Shown here: one piece after another, positions 28,658 to 35,971 of the stretch
Layout of the letters: the number at the start of each line of letters is the position of its first letter
Numbering within the stretch: position 1 is the first letter of the stretch
Assembly: GCA_017470605.1 (NCBI GenBank)
Contig: JAFUYH010000042.1
Coordinates: 1 to 64,000, forward strand
Source: Treponema sp.
Lineage (GTDB): Bacteria > Spirochaetota > Spirochaetia > Treponematales > Treponemataceae
DNA: 64,000 bases
Reading direction: 5' to 3'
Translations under genes and position numbers: made by a program
The notes under the pieces: model-generated
The model's database searches: none
The model's input: only the letters and a program-made list of their open reading frames with translations
What the model was told of the DNA's origin: nothing

Positions 28658-29586
28658 TTTTGATTGGAACATGTCTGCTTTTTGCTATTTCAGCGTTTGC
28701 AGATGTTAGAGTCGGTATTTTGAACGGCCCTAGTTGTGTGCCTGTTGTTCAGCTTATGAATAAAAAAGGAGACTATTCATTTAATCAGTATGCTGACCCC
28801 CAGGGACTTTTGCCGAAACTCCTGAAAAAAGAAGAGGACATAGGCTTTCTTCCATTGAATGTTGCGGCAAAGGTTTTTAATTCTTCTCCAAAATCAATAG
28901 TTTTTCTGGCAGTTACAGGAAACGGCAACATAAAACTGATTACAAAAGATTCTTCTGTAAAACAGTTTTCAGATTTGACAGGAAAAAGTCTCTATGTAGC
29001 AGGGCAGGGGGCAATGCCTGATTATCTTACCCGCTACCTTCTTAAACAGAATGATATTTCCTATGATTCAAAAGACGGAGTGGAACTTTTGTTTTCCATT
29101 CCTACACCCCAGCTTGCGGCTCAGTTGATTTCCGGCAAAATTGAATATGCCGTTGTTCCGGAGCCTTTTGCAACAATTGCCCGGGAAAAATCTTCAGAAG
29201 TAAAAATTGCAGTTAATTATCAGGATGAATACAAACTTGTAAATGGAAATGCTTCTTTCCCGCTTACAGTTCTGGTTGCAACTCAGGAATTTGCAGAAAA
29301 TGCTCCTGAAAAAGTGGAAAAGTTTCTTTCAGATTATGAAAAATCCTATAAATGGACTTTGAAACATCCTGCTCAGGCTGGAAATCTCTGCGAAAAAAAC
29401 AATCTTGGTCTTGCCGCAGACATTGTAGCCAAGGCAATTCCTGTTTCAAACTATGTTTATATTCCAGCTCTGGAAAGCCGGGCAAGTCTGGAAGATTTTT
29501 TGAAGATTCTTCTGGATTTTGCACCAGAGTCAATAGGCGGAAAACTGCCTGAAGACGATTTCTATTATGCAAAGAAGAATCCGTAA
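28642..29586 (+). CDS. ABC transporter substrate-binding protein (NMT1/SsuA-like)
   Basis: 314 residues. A signal peptide ([20 protein letters not shown]) precedes a periplasmic type II binding fold (VRVGILNGPSCVPVVQLMNK; DLTGKSLYVAGQGAMPDYLTR; KIEYAVVPEPFATIA). The family binds nitrate, sulfonates, thiamine precursors or similar small molecules; the ligand cannot be read from sequence. GGAAGG precedes the ATG. It overlaps clpC by 16 bases and the permease by 20, so it is in the mcsA-clpC transcription unit. Confidence 0.82.
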   Translation: MRRYVILIGTCLLFAISAFADVRVGILNGPSCVPVVQLMNKKGDYSFNQYADPQGLLPKLLKKEEDIGFLPLNVAAKVFNSSPKSIVFLAVTGNGNIKLITKDSSVKQFSDLTGKSLYVAGQGAMPDYLTRYLLKQNDISYDSKDGVELLFSIPTPQLAAQLISGKIEYAVVPEPFATIAREKSSEVKIAVNYQDEYKLVNGNASFPLTVLVATQEFAENAPEKVEKFLSDYEKSYKWTLKHPAQAGNLCEKNNLGLAADIVAKAIPVSNYVYIPALESRASLEDFLKILLDFAPESIGGKLPEDDFYYAKKNP

Positions 29587-30328
29587 GCTTATTTCTGTGC
29601 TGCTGCTCCTTATTCTCTGGTATCTTGCGGCAGCACTCATAAATGCTCCCCTTATTCTTCCTTTTCCGCATTCAGTTCTTTTGCGCCTGTGTGCGCTCAT
29701 GAAGACTTCTTTTTTCTGGAAGAGTTTTTTCTTTACTTTTCTTCGTGTAATTTCTGCCTTCCTTATTTCTTTAATTCTGGGCTTTTCTCTAGGGCTTATT
29801 TCTGCCGATTTTCCGCCCTTTAAGGATTATATTGATTTTCCTCTTGCCTTAATCAGGGCAACGCCAGTTGTGGCCGTAATACTGCCGGCTCTTTTCTGGT
29901 TCAAGTCTGGTACTGTGCCGGTTTTTGTTGCTGTCCTTATGGCTTTACCGGTGATTACAAGCTCAGCTCAAAAAGGCTTTGAAGGCAGCCCGGAAGCCTG
30001 TGAAGTTCTTTTCAAGGCTGCTTCCCGCGGATTCAGGGGCTGGAAGGCTTTTAGATACATACGCCTTCCTGCAGCCGCTCCATCCATAAAAGCTGGGGCA
30101 GAATCTGCATTTGGCCTTTGCTGGAAGGTTGTTGCCGCCGGCGAAGTTTTAAGCATTCCCCGCTACGCTACCGGCGCCATTATGCAGCGCTCGCAGGTGC
30201 ATCTGGAAACAGCCGACACTCTTGCTGTAACCGCACTTCTTGTTTTTGTAAGCTGGCTTTGTCAGCGTGCGTTAATATGTTTGCCCTGCTTCAAAATCAC
30301 CCTTCAAAACAGGGTTTCCGCATTATAA
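29567..30328 (+). CDS. ABC transporter permease (SsuC/ThiX-like)
   Basis: A 253-residue inner-membrane protein with about six membrane helices. The cytoplasmic EAA loop contacts the ATPase (AASRGFRGWKAFRYIRLPAAAPSIKAGAESAFGLCW, about 149-184; Gly and Pro positions conserved). It pairs with the preceding binding protein. The last codons and the stop lie inside the left inverted repeat of the palindromic element at 30310-30515, so the original C-terminus was probably altered. No ATPase gene follows. Confidence 0.82.
   Translation: MQRRIRKLISVLLLLILWYLAAALINAPLILPFPHSVLLRLCALMKTSFFWKSFFFTFLRVISAFLISLILGFSLGLISADFPPFKDYIDFPLALIRATPVVAVILPALFWFKSGTVPVFVAVLMALPVITSSAQKGFEGSPEACEVLFKAASRGFRGWKAFRYIRLPAAAPSIKAGAESAFGLCWKVVAAGEVLSIPRYATGAIMQRSQVHLETADTLAVTALLVFVSWLCQRALICLPCFKITLQNRVSAL
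30290..30303. repeat. Direct repeat flanking element 1 (left copy; right copy 30519-30532)
   Basis: TTCAAAATCACCCT occurs at 30290-30303 and again at 30519-30532, bracketing the palindromic element. The preceding CCCTGC is also shared. It is consistent with a target-site duplication or a local duplication accompanying insertion. Confidence 0.6.
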
Positions 30329-30515
30329 ATTAATTTTGCGAAAACATGGCTCCCGGTCGCGGCTTCGTGGTACAAAACCGCGCTACACGCTTTTTGTGGT
30401 ATAGAAACTATTACACCTGCCGCTTACGCGGCAGCCACAAAAAGAGTGTTTTTGTACCACGCCCCGCTCCCTCGCGCCAAGATTACGTAAATCTTTTTAT
30501 AATGCGGAAGCCCTG
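30310..30515. repeat. MITE-like palindromic element 1
   Basis: Terminal inverted repeats CAGGGTTTCCGCATTATAAA (30310-30329) and its complement at 30496-30515 match at 19 of 20 bases. Inside, GTGGTACAAAA (30367-30377) pairs with 30450-30460, CTTTTTGTGG (30390-30399) with 30435-30444, and TGCCGC-TTAC-GCGGCA forms the tip (30418-30433). The whole 206 bp can fold as one long hairpin. It is flanked by a 14-base direct repeat. No coding capacity is seen. Confidence 0.75.
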
Positions 30516-30542
30516 CCCTTCAAAATCACCCTGAAAAAATTA

Positions 30543-30572
30543 TTGGAAATAAATATAAAAATACATTATACT
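30543..30572 (+). promoter_or_regulatory. Promoter of the phosphoribosyltransferase gene
   Basis: TTGGAA at 30543-30548, an 18-base spacer and TATACT at 30567-30572. The predicted start is near 30579, followed by AGAGG and the ATG at 30600. Confidence 0.55.
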
Positions 30573-30599
30573 AAAATCTTACAATTAAGAGGTTTTATT

Positions 30600-31220
30600 A
30601 TGATTAAAGAATTTCTTCCTTACGATACTGTAAGAAATGACGCGCTCAAACTTGCGCACAAAATTTACAAAGACGGATTTATCCCGGATGTAATTTACTG
30701 TTCTCTGCGTGGCGGAGCTTACATGGCAAACGTTATCAGTGAATATTTTAAAATCATCACAAAAGAAGAAAATCTTCATCCTGTTCTTTATGCAGGAGTT
30801 GTTGCCCGCTCATATTCAGACATTGCCCAGCACACAAAAGTTTTTATTGACGGCTGGACATATCCGCCGGAAAATCTTCGCCCGGGAGACAAAATTCTTC
30901 TGATTGATGATATTTTTGATTCAGGGCGTACAATCAATTCTCTGGTTGAAACTCTCATAAACAGCCGTGGTATTCCTCGTGATGATATAAAGGTTGTTGT
31001 TCATGATTACAAATATTTTACTTATTATGAAGAACAGCTTCCAATTCAGCCGGATTATTACTGCCGCAAGTTTGAAATCAACAAGCCGGAAGAAAACCGC
31101 TGGATTCACTATATGAGTCATGAACTTGTCGGTCTTTCAAAAGATGAGTTGCAGAAATATTATTTTGATGCAGATCCTGAACTTAAAGAGGTTCTGGGAC
31201 CAATTCTGGGAAACGAATAA
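30600..31220 (+). CDS. Phosphoribosyltransferase family protein
   Basis: A 206-residue type I phosphoribosyltransferase. The PRPP-binding motif ILLIDDIFDSGRT covers residues 99-111, and an upstream PPi-loop-like segment CSLRGGAYMA is at 34-42. The C-terminal extension contains aromatic residues (NRWIHYMSHELVG). It resembles hypoxanthine/xanthine-type enzymes, but the base cannot be assigned. ATG 30600 with AGAGG upstream is chosen. The next gene starts 4 bases after its stop. Confidence 0.8.
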   Translation: MIKEFLPYDTVRNDALKLAHKIYKDGFIPDVIYCSLRGGAYMANVISEYFKIITKEENLHPVLYAGVVARSYSDIAQHTKVFIDGWTYPPENLRPGDKILLIDDIFDSGRTINSLVETLINSRGIPRDDIKVVVHDYKYFTYYEEQLPIQPDYYCRKFEINKPEENRWIHYMSHELVGLSKDELQKYYFDADPELKEVLGPILGNE

Positions 31221-31224
31221 GAAG

Positions 31225-33333
31225 ATGAAAAAAAACAGGCTTTTATTTCTGATTTTCGGATATATTTTTATTGCCTTCGCTTTAAATGCAGAAATTTCTG
31301 TAATCAGTCCTCTTGCCGGGACATGGGCTAACAAGCAGATGCTGATAATAGAAACTTCTGCAGGCACGGGAGACTATTATTATTATTCAATAGATGGTTC
31401 TGACCCTCAGACTTTTGGTTTTGCCTATGACGGACCTGTTCTGCTTGATGTTACAGGTAATGTAAAGGTTCAGATTGCAAAAATCAAAAAGGACGGCAGT
31501 ACTGAATTAAAAAGTCTCGAATATACCGTTATTCCAGATACCGCTGAAAATTCAGATTATAAAGGCTTTATTTCAATTTTCTATGACTCTGGAATTCTGA
31601 ATTACAGTTCAGGTTCAAGAATTCAGATTCCTAATAATCTATATTACAGTCTTGGTCTGCCGCCTGATTCTTTTATACCGGGGCAGATTATAAATCTTGC
31701 CAGTTATAATGTTCTTACGCGTTATGTGCCATGTACTATTTATGATTCATTCAGAAATGTAAAGTGGCGTTTTATAATCAGAACATTTCCTCAGTCCGCT
31801 GGTTCTGCAGTATACAGGGAAGTGCCTTTTACAATAACGGATTGGGAAACTGTTACTTTTACAGATCCAAATCTGATTTATAAAATAGACTCTGAACTCT
31901 GGTATCTTCCTTCTGAACCCAGGACTCTTGACAGAACAAAGAGTCATATGATTTTCTGGCAGCCACTGGAGCATCAGAGTGAAAATCCTGTAGAATTTTT
32001 TGTTCTGCCGCCAAAACCTAAGGTTACAAAAAAGACTTTTGATGATGGAAGCGTGAGGTTTAAGGTTTATGGAGATGAATCTTATACTTTAAGCGTTTTT
32101 TCTGAAGAAAGCGGAACTTATCAGGAGCAGTTTCTTTCTCTGGGGGCAGATGTTTTTTACGGAGATAAAATTTCTGAAAAAATAAATATTGGAATCTTTT
32201 CTAATTCTGTATATCAGGGAAATGTTTCTGCTAAAATAGAAATTGATAAAAAGCCTCCTGTTCAGCCTTCTGTTTCTGCTTCTGCAAGAGCCTTTTATTC
32301 AAGAGATTCCGTTCGTGTAGATGTTACTTCTGAAAAAGGTACAGACCTGTATATTGCCCTTAGTCAGCCTTATTCAATAAAAAAAACATCTGTCCTGTAT
32401 ACAGCAGATAATGAAACCTTGCAGAATATTCCTGTGGGAGAATTCCGCAAGACAAAAACTAATTCTTTTACTGTAAAATGGAATCCCCGGGGAAGCGGAG
32501 CAACCTATTATAAACTTCAGGCCTATTCCAAAAGCGGAAACAATATGAGTCTTGTTTCTGAATACAGCATTATTATAGACCAGTCAAGTTATTATTTTGA
32601 TGTAAATGCAGATAATTCTATTGCAGAAGGTACCGCTCTTCATCCTTTTACGGATTTTAAACAGTGCCATGAACTTCTAACTTCTGTCCGTTCTGTAAAC
32701 CTGCGCTTGAAAGGTGAAATGTATATTGATAAAGCATATTCATTTCAGTCAAGCCTTCAGATTATCAATGACGGAAATGCTTCTATCGTATTTGCTCCAG
32801 AGGGCTGTCTTGAATCAAAAGGCGGTACAATAGATGTTTCAAACTGCCGCATCAGTAAGATTGCTGGCGGTGATATTAAGACTATTGTTCCTGTATTCAA
32901 ACTGGAAAATTCTGTATGCAACATTAAGAATTGTGAAATTTCTGCGGATTTTGCAAAAAATGGGGCTGTTATTGATTCCTACAATTCCATCCTTACAGTT
33001 TCAGATATAGTTGCTTCTGTAAATTCTGTTTCTTATGCTTCCTTTATTACATCTGTAAAATCCAGAATTAAACTGACTTCTTCTGTTGCGGCGGTTTCTG
33101 CGGATACGGCTGCTGTTGTTTCTGCTTCTGAAGGCACTTTTGAAGCAATGAACAACTCACTTTCCGTTACGGGGCGTTCTGGTAGAATTGCAGAACTCTT
33201 TGGTGTCCGTTCAAAAATAACAGGAAATAAGTTCCGTGGCACTTTTACTGATTATGAAAGTGTAAAGACTCCAATTTTTGCGGGAAAAGATACTGTTTTG
33301 TATCAGGCAGATAACGAAAATTTAGGATTTTAG
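31225..33333 (+). CDS. Large secreted protein with beta-helix-like C-terminus
   Basis: About 702 residues. A signal peptide (MKKNRLLFLIFGYIFIAFALNA) is followed by a chitobiase-type beta-sandwich segment (DYYYYSIDGSDPQTFGFAYDG), then further beta-sandwich regions. From about residue 455 (YYFDVNADNSIAEGTALHPF), short repeats resemble the parallel beta-helix DUF1565 type (GGTIDVSNCRISKIAGG; NSVCNIKNCEISADF). It is probably periplasmic or surface exposed and may bind carbohydrate. It starts 4 bases after the phosphoribosyltransferase and ends 3 bases before rnhB. No catalytic motif was recognised. Confidence 0.7.
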   Translation: MKKNRLLFLIFGYIFIAFALNAEISVISPLAGTWANKQMLIIETSAGTGDYYYYSIDGSDPQTFGFAYDGPVLLDVTGNVKVQIAKIKKDGSTELKSLEYTVIPDTAENSDYKGFISIFYDSGILNYSSGSRIQIPNNLYYSLGLPPDSFIPGQIINLASYNVLTRYVPCTIYDSFRNVKWRFIIRTFPQSAGSAVYREVPFTITDWETVTFTDPNLIYKIDSELWYLPSEPRTLDRTKSHMIFWQPLEHQSENPVEFFVLPPKPKVTKKTFDDGSVRFKVYGDESYTLSVFSEESGTYQEQFLSLGADVFYGDKISEKINIGIFSNSVYQGNVSAKIEIDKKPPVQPSVSASARAFYSRDSVRVDVTSEKGTDLYIALSQPYSIKKTSVLYTADNETLQNIPVGEFRKTKTNSFTVKWNPRGSGATYYKLQAYSKSGNNMSLVSEYSIIIDQSSYYFDVNADNSIAEGTALHPFTDFKQCHELLTSVRSVNLRLKGEMYIDKAYSFQSSLQIINDGNASIVFAPEGCLESKGGTIDVSNCRISKIAGGDIKTIVPVFKLENSVCNIKNCEISADFAKNGAVIDSYNSILTVSDIVASVNSVSYASFITSVKSRIKLTSSVAAVSADTAAVVSASEGTFEAMNNSLSVTGRSGRIAELFGVRSKITGNKFRGTFTDYESVKTPIFAGKDTVLYQADNENLGF

Positions 33334-33336
33334 TTT

Positions 33337-33918
33337 ATGATTCTTTCTGTAGGATTTGATGAAGCGGGCAGGGGGCCTTTGGCAGGCCCTGTCTGTGCTT
33401 CTGCTGTAATTCTTCCTCCTGAATTTCCTCTTGAACTTTTAAATGATTCCAAAAAACTTTCTGAAAAAAAGCGCCTTGCGGCAGAACTTGTTATAAAAGA
33501 AAAAGCCTGCTGGGGTGTCTCTCTTGTTGACCACAAAACTATTGATGAAATTAATATTCTTGAGGCATCCATGCTTGCCATGAAAAATGCTTTTGAAGAA
33601 TTGATGAAAAAACTTCCTCAATGGACTGCAAGTTTACGGATTAATGATTATATTCTTTCTGGAATTACAGATGGAACCCGCTGTCCTGATGTACCTGTAG
33701 AATGCCGTTGCGAACCAAAAGCCGATGGAAAATATTATGAAGTAATGGCTGCCAGCATACTTGCCAAAAACTGCCGGGATAGAATTATGCTTGAAATGGA
33801 TAAAAAATATCCGGAATACGGCTATGCAAAACACAAAGGATATCCCACCCCGGCCCATAAAGAAATATGCCGCCGTCTGGGACCTTCTCCCATCCAGCGG
33901 CTTACATTTAAGTTCTAA
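33337..33918 (+). CDS. rnhB: Ribonuclease HII
   Basis: A 193-residue enzyme that cuts the RNA strand of RNA-DNA hybrids and removes single ribonucleotides from DNA. The diagnostic N-terminus is GFDEAGRGPLAGPV with catalytic Asp-Glu at residues 7-8. Another acidic site lies in RINDYILSGI (Asp110), and MAASILAKNCRDRIM carries the late catalytic Asp. Family length is normal. It is the last gene of the forward unit, convergent with the PUR protein. Confidence 0.95.
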   Translation: MILSVGFDEAGRGPLAGPVCASAVILPPEFPLELLNDSKKLSEKKRLAAELVIKEKACWGVSLVDHKTIDEINILEASMLAMKNAFEELMKKLPQWTASLRINDYILSGITDGTRCPDVPVECRCEPKADGKYYEVMAASILAKNCRDRIMLEMDKKYPEYGYAKHKGYPTPAHKEICRRLGPSPIQRLTFKF

Positions 33919-33950
33919 AAAGGTAAAGCTAAAAACGCTTTGCTGTATAT

Positions 33951-33967
33951 CAGCAGCCACCAACGGC
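33951..33967. repeat. 17-base word shared with the 5S spacer
   Basis: CAGCAGCCACCAACGGC here matches 199-215 near the 5S gene at 16 of 17 bases, with CTTACTTACT-like words near both copies. It lies in the 54-base convergent gap between rnhB and the PUR gene. It may be a small dispersed repeat or coincidence. Confidence 0.3.
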
Positions 33968-33972
33968 CTTAC

Positions 33973-34383
33973 TTACTTCTTGCTTACGATGTGAATAACT
34001 TTTCCTGTTCTTTTAATTCCGTCATCAGCCTTTGTACTTTTTCCTTCGCCTTTTTCAGACTTTACGCGGTAAATCTTTTTGCCTTCTGCAGCAGCGTTTC
34101 CGTATTTTGCTTCTTTTGCCGCTTTCTTTGCCTTTGCATTCTTTATTCTTTCTTTTCTGTCTTTTTCTACAAAGTCCAGAGATTTTTCCATGCCCTGAAG
34201 GAACTTCTGCATGTCTTCTGCAAAAATAGCAATCTGATGGCGGTCTGCTTCTACACCGTCGCGGTTCTTGCTTTCTACAATCTGCAAGAATACGTCACCA
34301 GTTCTGTTTTCTTTTACATTGAAAAAATATGAACGATTGTCCAGATAAACCTGAGTGGTAAAAAGTTCTCCTCGTGCTCCCAT
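33973..34383 (-). CDS. PUR-domain nucleic-acid-binding protein
   Basis: 136 residues. The N-terminal half is a PUR-alpha-like domain of the DUF3276 type (GELFTTQVYLDNRSYFFNVK; RTGDVFLQIVES; IAIFAEDMQKFLQGM). The C-terminal half is rich in lysine and alanine, suited to nucleic-acid contact. The Borrelia homologue BpuR binds DNA and RNA and modulates expression. AAGGAG precedes the ATG. A palindrome in its upstream region could be an operator, perhaps autoregulatory (inference). Confidence 0.82.
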   Translation of the reverse strand: MGARGELFTTQVYLDNRSYFFNVKENRTGDVFLQIVESKNRDGVEADRHQIAIFAEDMQKFLQGMEKSLDFVEKDRKERIKNAKAKKAAKEAKYGNAAAEGKKIYRVKSEKGEGKSTKADDGIKRTGKVIHIVSKK

Positions 34384-34409
34384 AATAAAACTCCTTATGT
34401 TTCTATATG

Positions 34410-34438
34410 CTTATAACAGGGAAATGTCCCTATACGAA
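34410..34438 (-). promoter_or_regulatory. Possible PUR gene promoter with palindrome in the spacer
   Basis: On the reverse strand a weak TTCGTA (34433-34438), a 17-base spacer and TATAAG (34410-34415) could drive the PUR gene. The spacer contains GGGACATTTCCC (near-palindromic GGGA-N4-TCCC, 34419-34430), positioned as a repressor site would be. Confidence 0.35.
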
Positions 34439-34519
34439 AAAGAACCTTCCCTAAAAATGTGATAACTTATAGTTATAAAGTAAAATTATCCTATCAGAAT
34501 CTTATTTTTTTTGCAAGCC

Positions 34520-34754
34520 TAGGGCAAACGCATTATAAAGTTTGCACATTTAAATCTGATGGATGTCCGTTACACCAAGGATTGGAAAAGGCGGTTGAGC
34601 ATTTTTTTTCGAGAAAATCCTGCGGTTTTTGCAGGCAAAAAAAACTCGGATTTCTTCTATGGCAGTCGCCAAAAATCTCAAAGCCTTTTCAGCCTCGGTT
34701 TCACTGCCATCCATCAGATTTTACAGAACACTGCATTATAATGCGTCTGTCCTG
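34520..34754. repeat. MITE-like palindromic element 2
   Basis: This occupies the main gene-free stretch (34384-34814). CGCATTATAA (34529-34538) is mirrored at 34736-34745, and AAATCTGATGGATG (34552-34565) exactly at 34708-34721. Looser pairing (GGATTGGAAAAGGCGGTTGAG with a similar mirrored segment) continues inward. The tip holds CGAG/CTCG and CCTGC/GCAGG stems (34610-34648). The outer ends TAGGGC and, mirrored, CAGGAC resemble the CAGGGT/C ends of element 1. No ORF of substance is present and no target duplication was seen. Confidence 0.7.
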
Positions 34755-34814
34755 TAAAAAGTGGGGGGAACGGAACGGGATTGCAACCCCTGATAACCGC
34801 TTTGGTGGAGTATT

Positions 34815-35969
34815 CTATTTATTAAACTGATTGTTCACTTCTGAAACTGCAGCCAGAAGGCAGTTTATGGCTTCCTGTGTGGTGTGGGGGCCAAAACTGA
34901 ACCTTACGGCAGTTTCGCTCACATCGGAAGAAACGTGCATTGCTTCCAGAATAGGGCGGCTGTTTTTCTTTGTGGAACAGGCGCTTCCTGTAGAAATACA
35001 TATTCCCTTTGCATCCAATGCCCGCATCATGACGTTTCCTGGAATGTGGGCAAAGGCTGCCTGCACAACGTAAGGGGAATACAGTTCAGGCTTTTCAAGC
35101 CGGGCCTCTGGTACAATAGTGCAGCCTTTAAGGGCGGCAAGTTCCTTTACAAAAGAAGCGGTTGCCGCCTGCTGCCTCTTTATTGCATCTTCCTTGTTGT
35201 AATAACGTTCCAGGCACTTTGAAAATGCCACCGCCCCAAACACATTTTCTGTGCCGCTTCTGATTCCTTTTTCCTGACCGCCGCCCCTCAAAAAGGCTTC
35301 CAGAGCTTCTTTACAATAAAGAAGCCCGATGCCCCTCGGCCCGCAGATTTTATGGGCACTGAATGCGGCACTGTCTATGCCCGGGTAGGCAAGGTTCAGT
35401 GTAATTTTCCCCACTGCCTGAACACAGTCTACATGAAACTTTGGACGCCGCTTTCCTTTACAGGCCGCCGTTATTGCATCTGCAATATCGTATACAGGCT
35501 GAATGGCGCCAGTTTCATTGTTCACAGCCATTACGCATACAATCATTGTGTCATTTGTAAGAAGAGATGTTACCGCCTCTGGCCTGATAATTCCGTCCTT
35601 ATCAGAAGGAATCTGAACAACCTTCCAGCCGCAGTGCTTCATGGCCATTGCCTGTTCTCGCACGGCCGGGTGTTCAATAGAACTGATAAGGACAGTTCCT
35701 GTGCTTGGCTTTGTCATAACTGAAAGCAGGGGAATCTGGTCGCTTTCTGTTCCGCCGGAAGTAAAATAGAGGTTTTCAGCCTTTACACCAAGAGTTTTTG
35801 CAGCAAGGTTTCTGGCATCTTCCAGCACCGTGCGGGCGGCTTTTCCTGTCTTGTGGCCGCTGGAAGGGTTTCCCCATTTTTCAAGGCTTAAAGTAAGTGC
35901 TTCCTGTAAAATATCGGCATCTGCAGGGCTTGTTGCGGCCCAGTCAAAGTAAAGGTCTTTTTCTGTCAT
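34815..35969 (-). CDS. Cysteine desulfurase (NifS/IscS family)
   Basis: A 384-residue PLP enzyme that takes sulfur from cysteine for Fe-S clusters and thio-modifications. The PLP lysine is in SAHKICGP (Lys207) and the persulfide cysteine in STGSACSTKK (Cys331). Other family features are FTSGGTESD, NNETGAIQP and GTENVFGA. The N-terminal FDWAATSP replaces the common LDNxATTP. It begins 2 bases after the aroB stop without a ribosome site, so it is probably translated by coupling. Which sulfur acceptor it serves is not shown. Confidence 0.92.
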   Translation of the reverse strand: MTEKDLYFDWAATSPADADILQEALTLSLEKWGNPSSGHKTGKAARTVLEDARNLAAKTLGVKAENLYFTSGGTESDQIPLLSVMTKPSTGTVLISSIEHPAVREQAMAMKHCGWKVVQIPSDKDGIIRPEAVTSLLTNDTMIVCVMAVNNETGAIQPVYDIADAITAACKGKRRPKFHVDCVQAVGKITLNLAYPGIDSAAFSAHKICGPRGIGLLYCKEALEAFLRGGGQEKGIRSGTENVFGAVAFSKCLERYYNKEDAIKRQQAATASFVKELAALKGCTIVPEARLEKPELYSPYVVQAAFAHIPGNVMMRALDAKGICISTGSACSTKKNSRPILEAMHVSSDVSETAVRFSFGPHTTQEAINCLLAAVSEVNNQFNK

Positions 35970-35971
35970 AA

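Noticed and set aside
33940-34332. Forward-strand open frame over the PUR gene
   Set aside because: It is antisense to a well-supported PUR-domain gene, has no ribosome site, and its translation is Cys/Phe-rich noise.
34459-34830. Forward open frame across palindromic element 2
   Set aside because: It runs through the inverted repeat and into the antisense of the desulfurase gene; no ribosome site and no recognisable composition.
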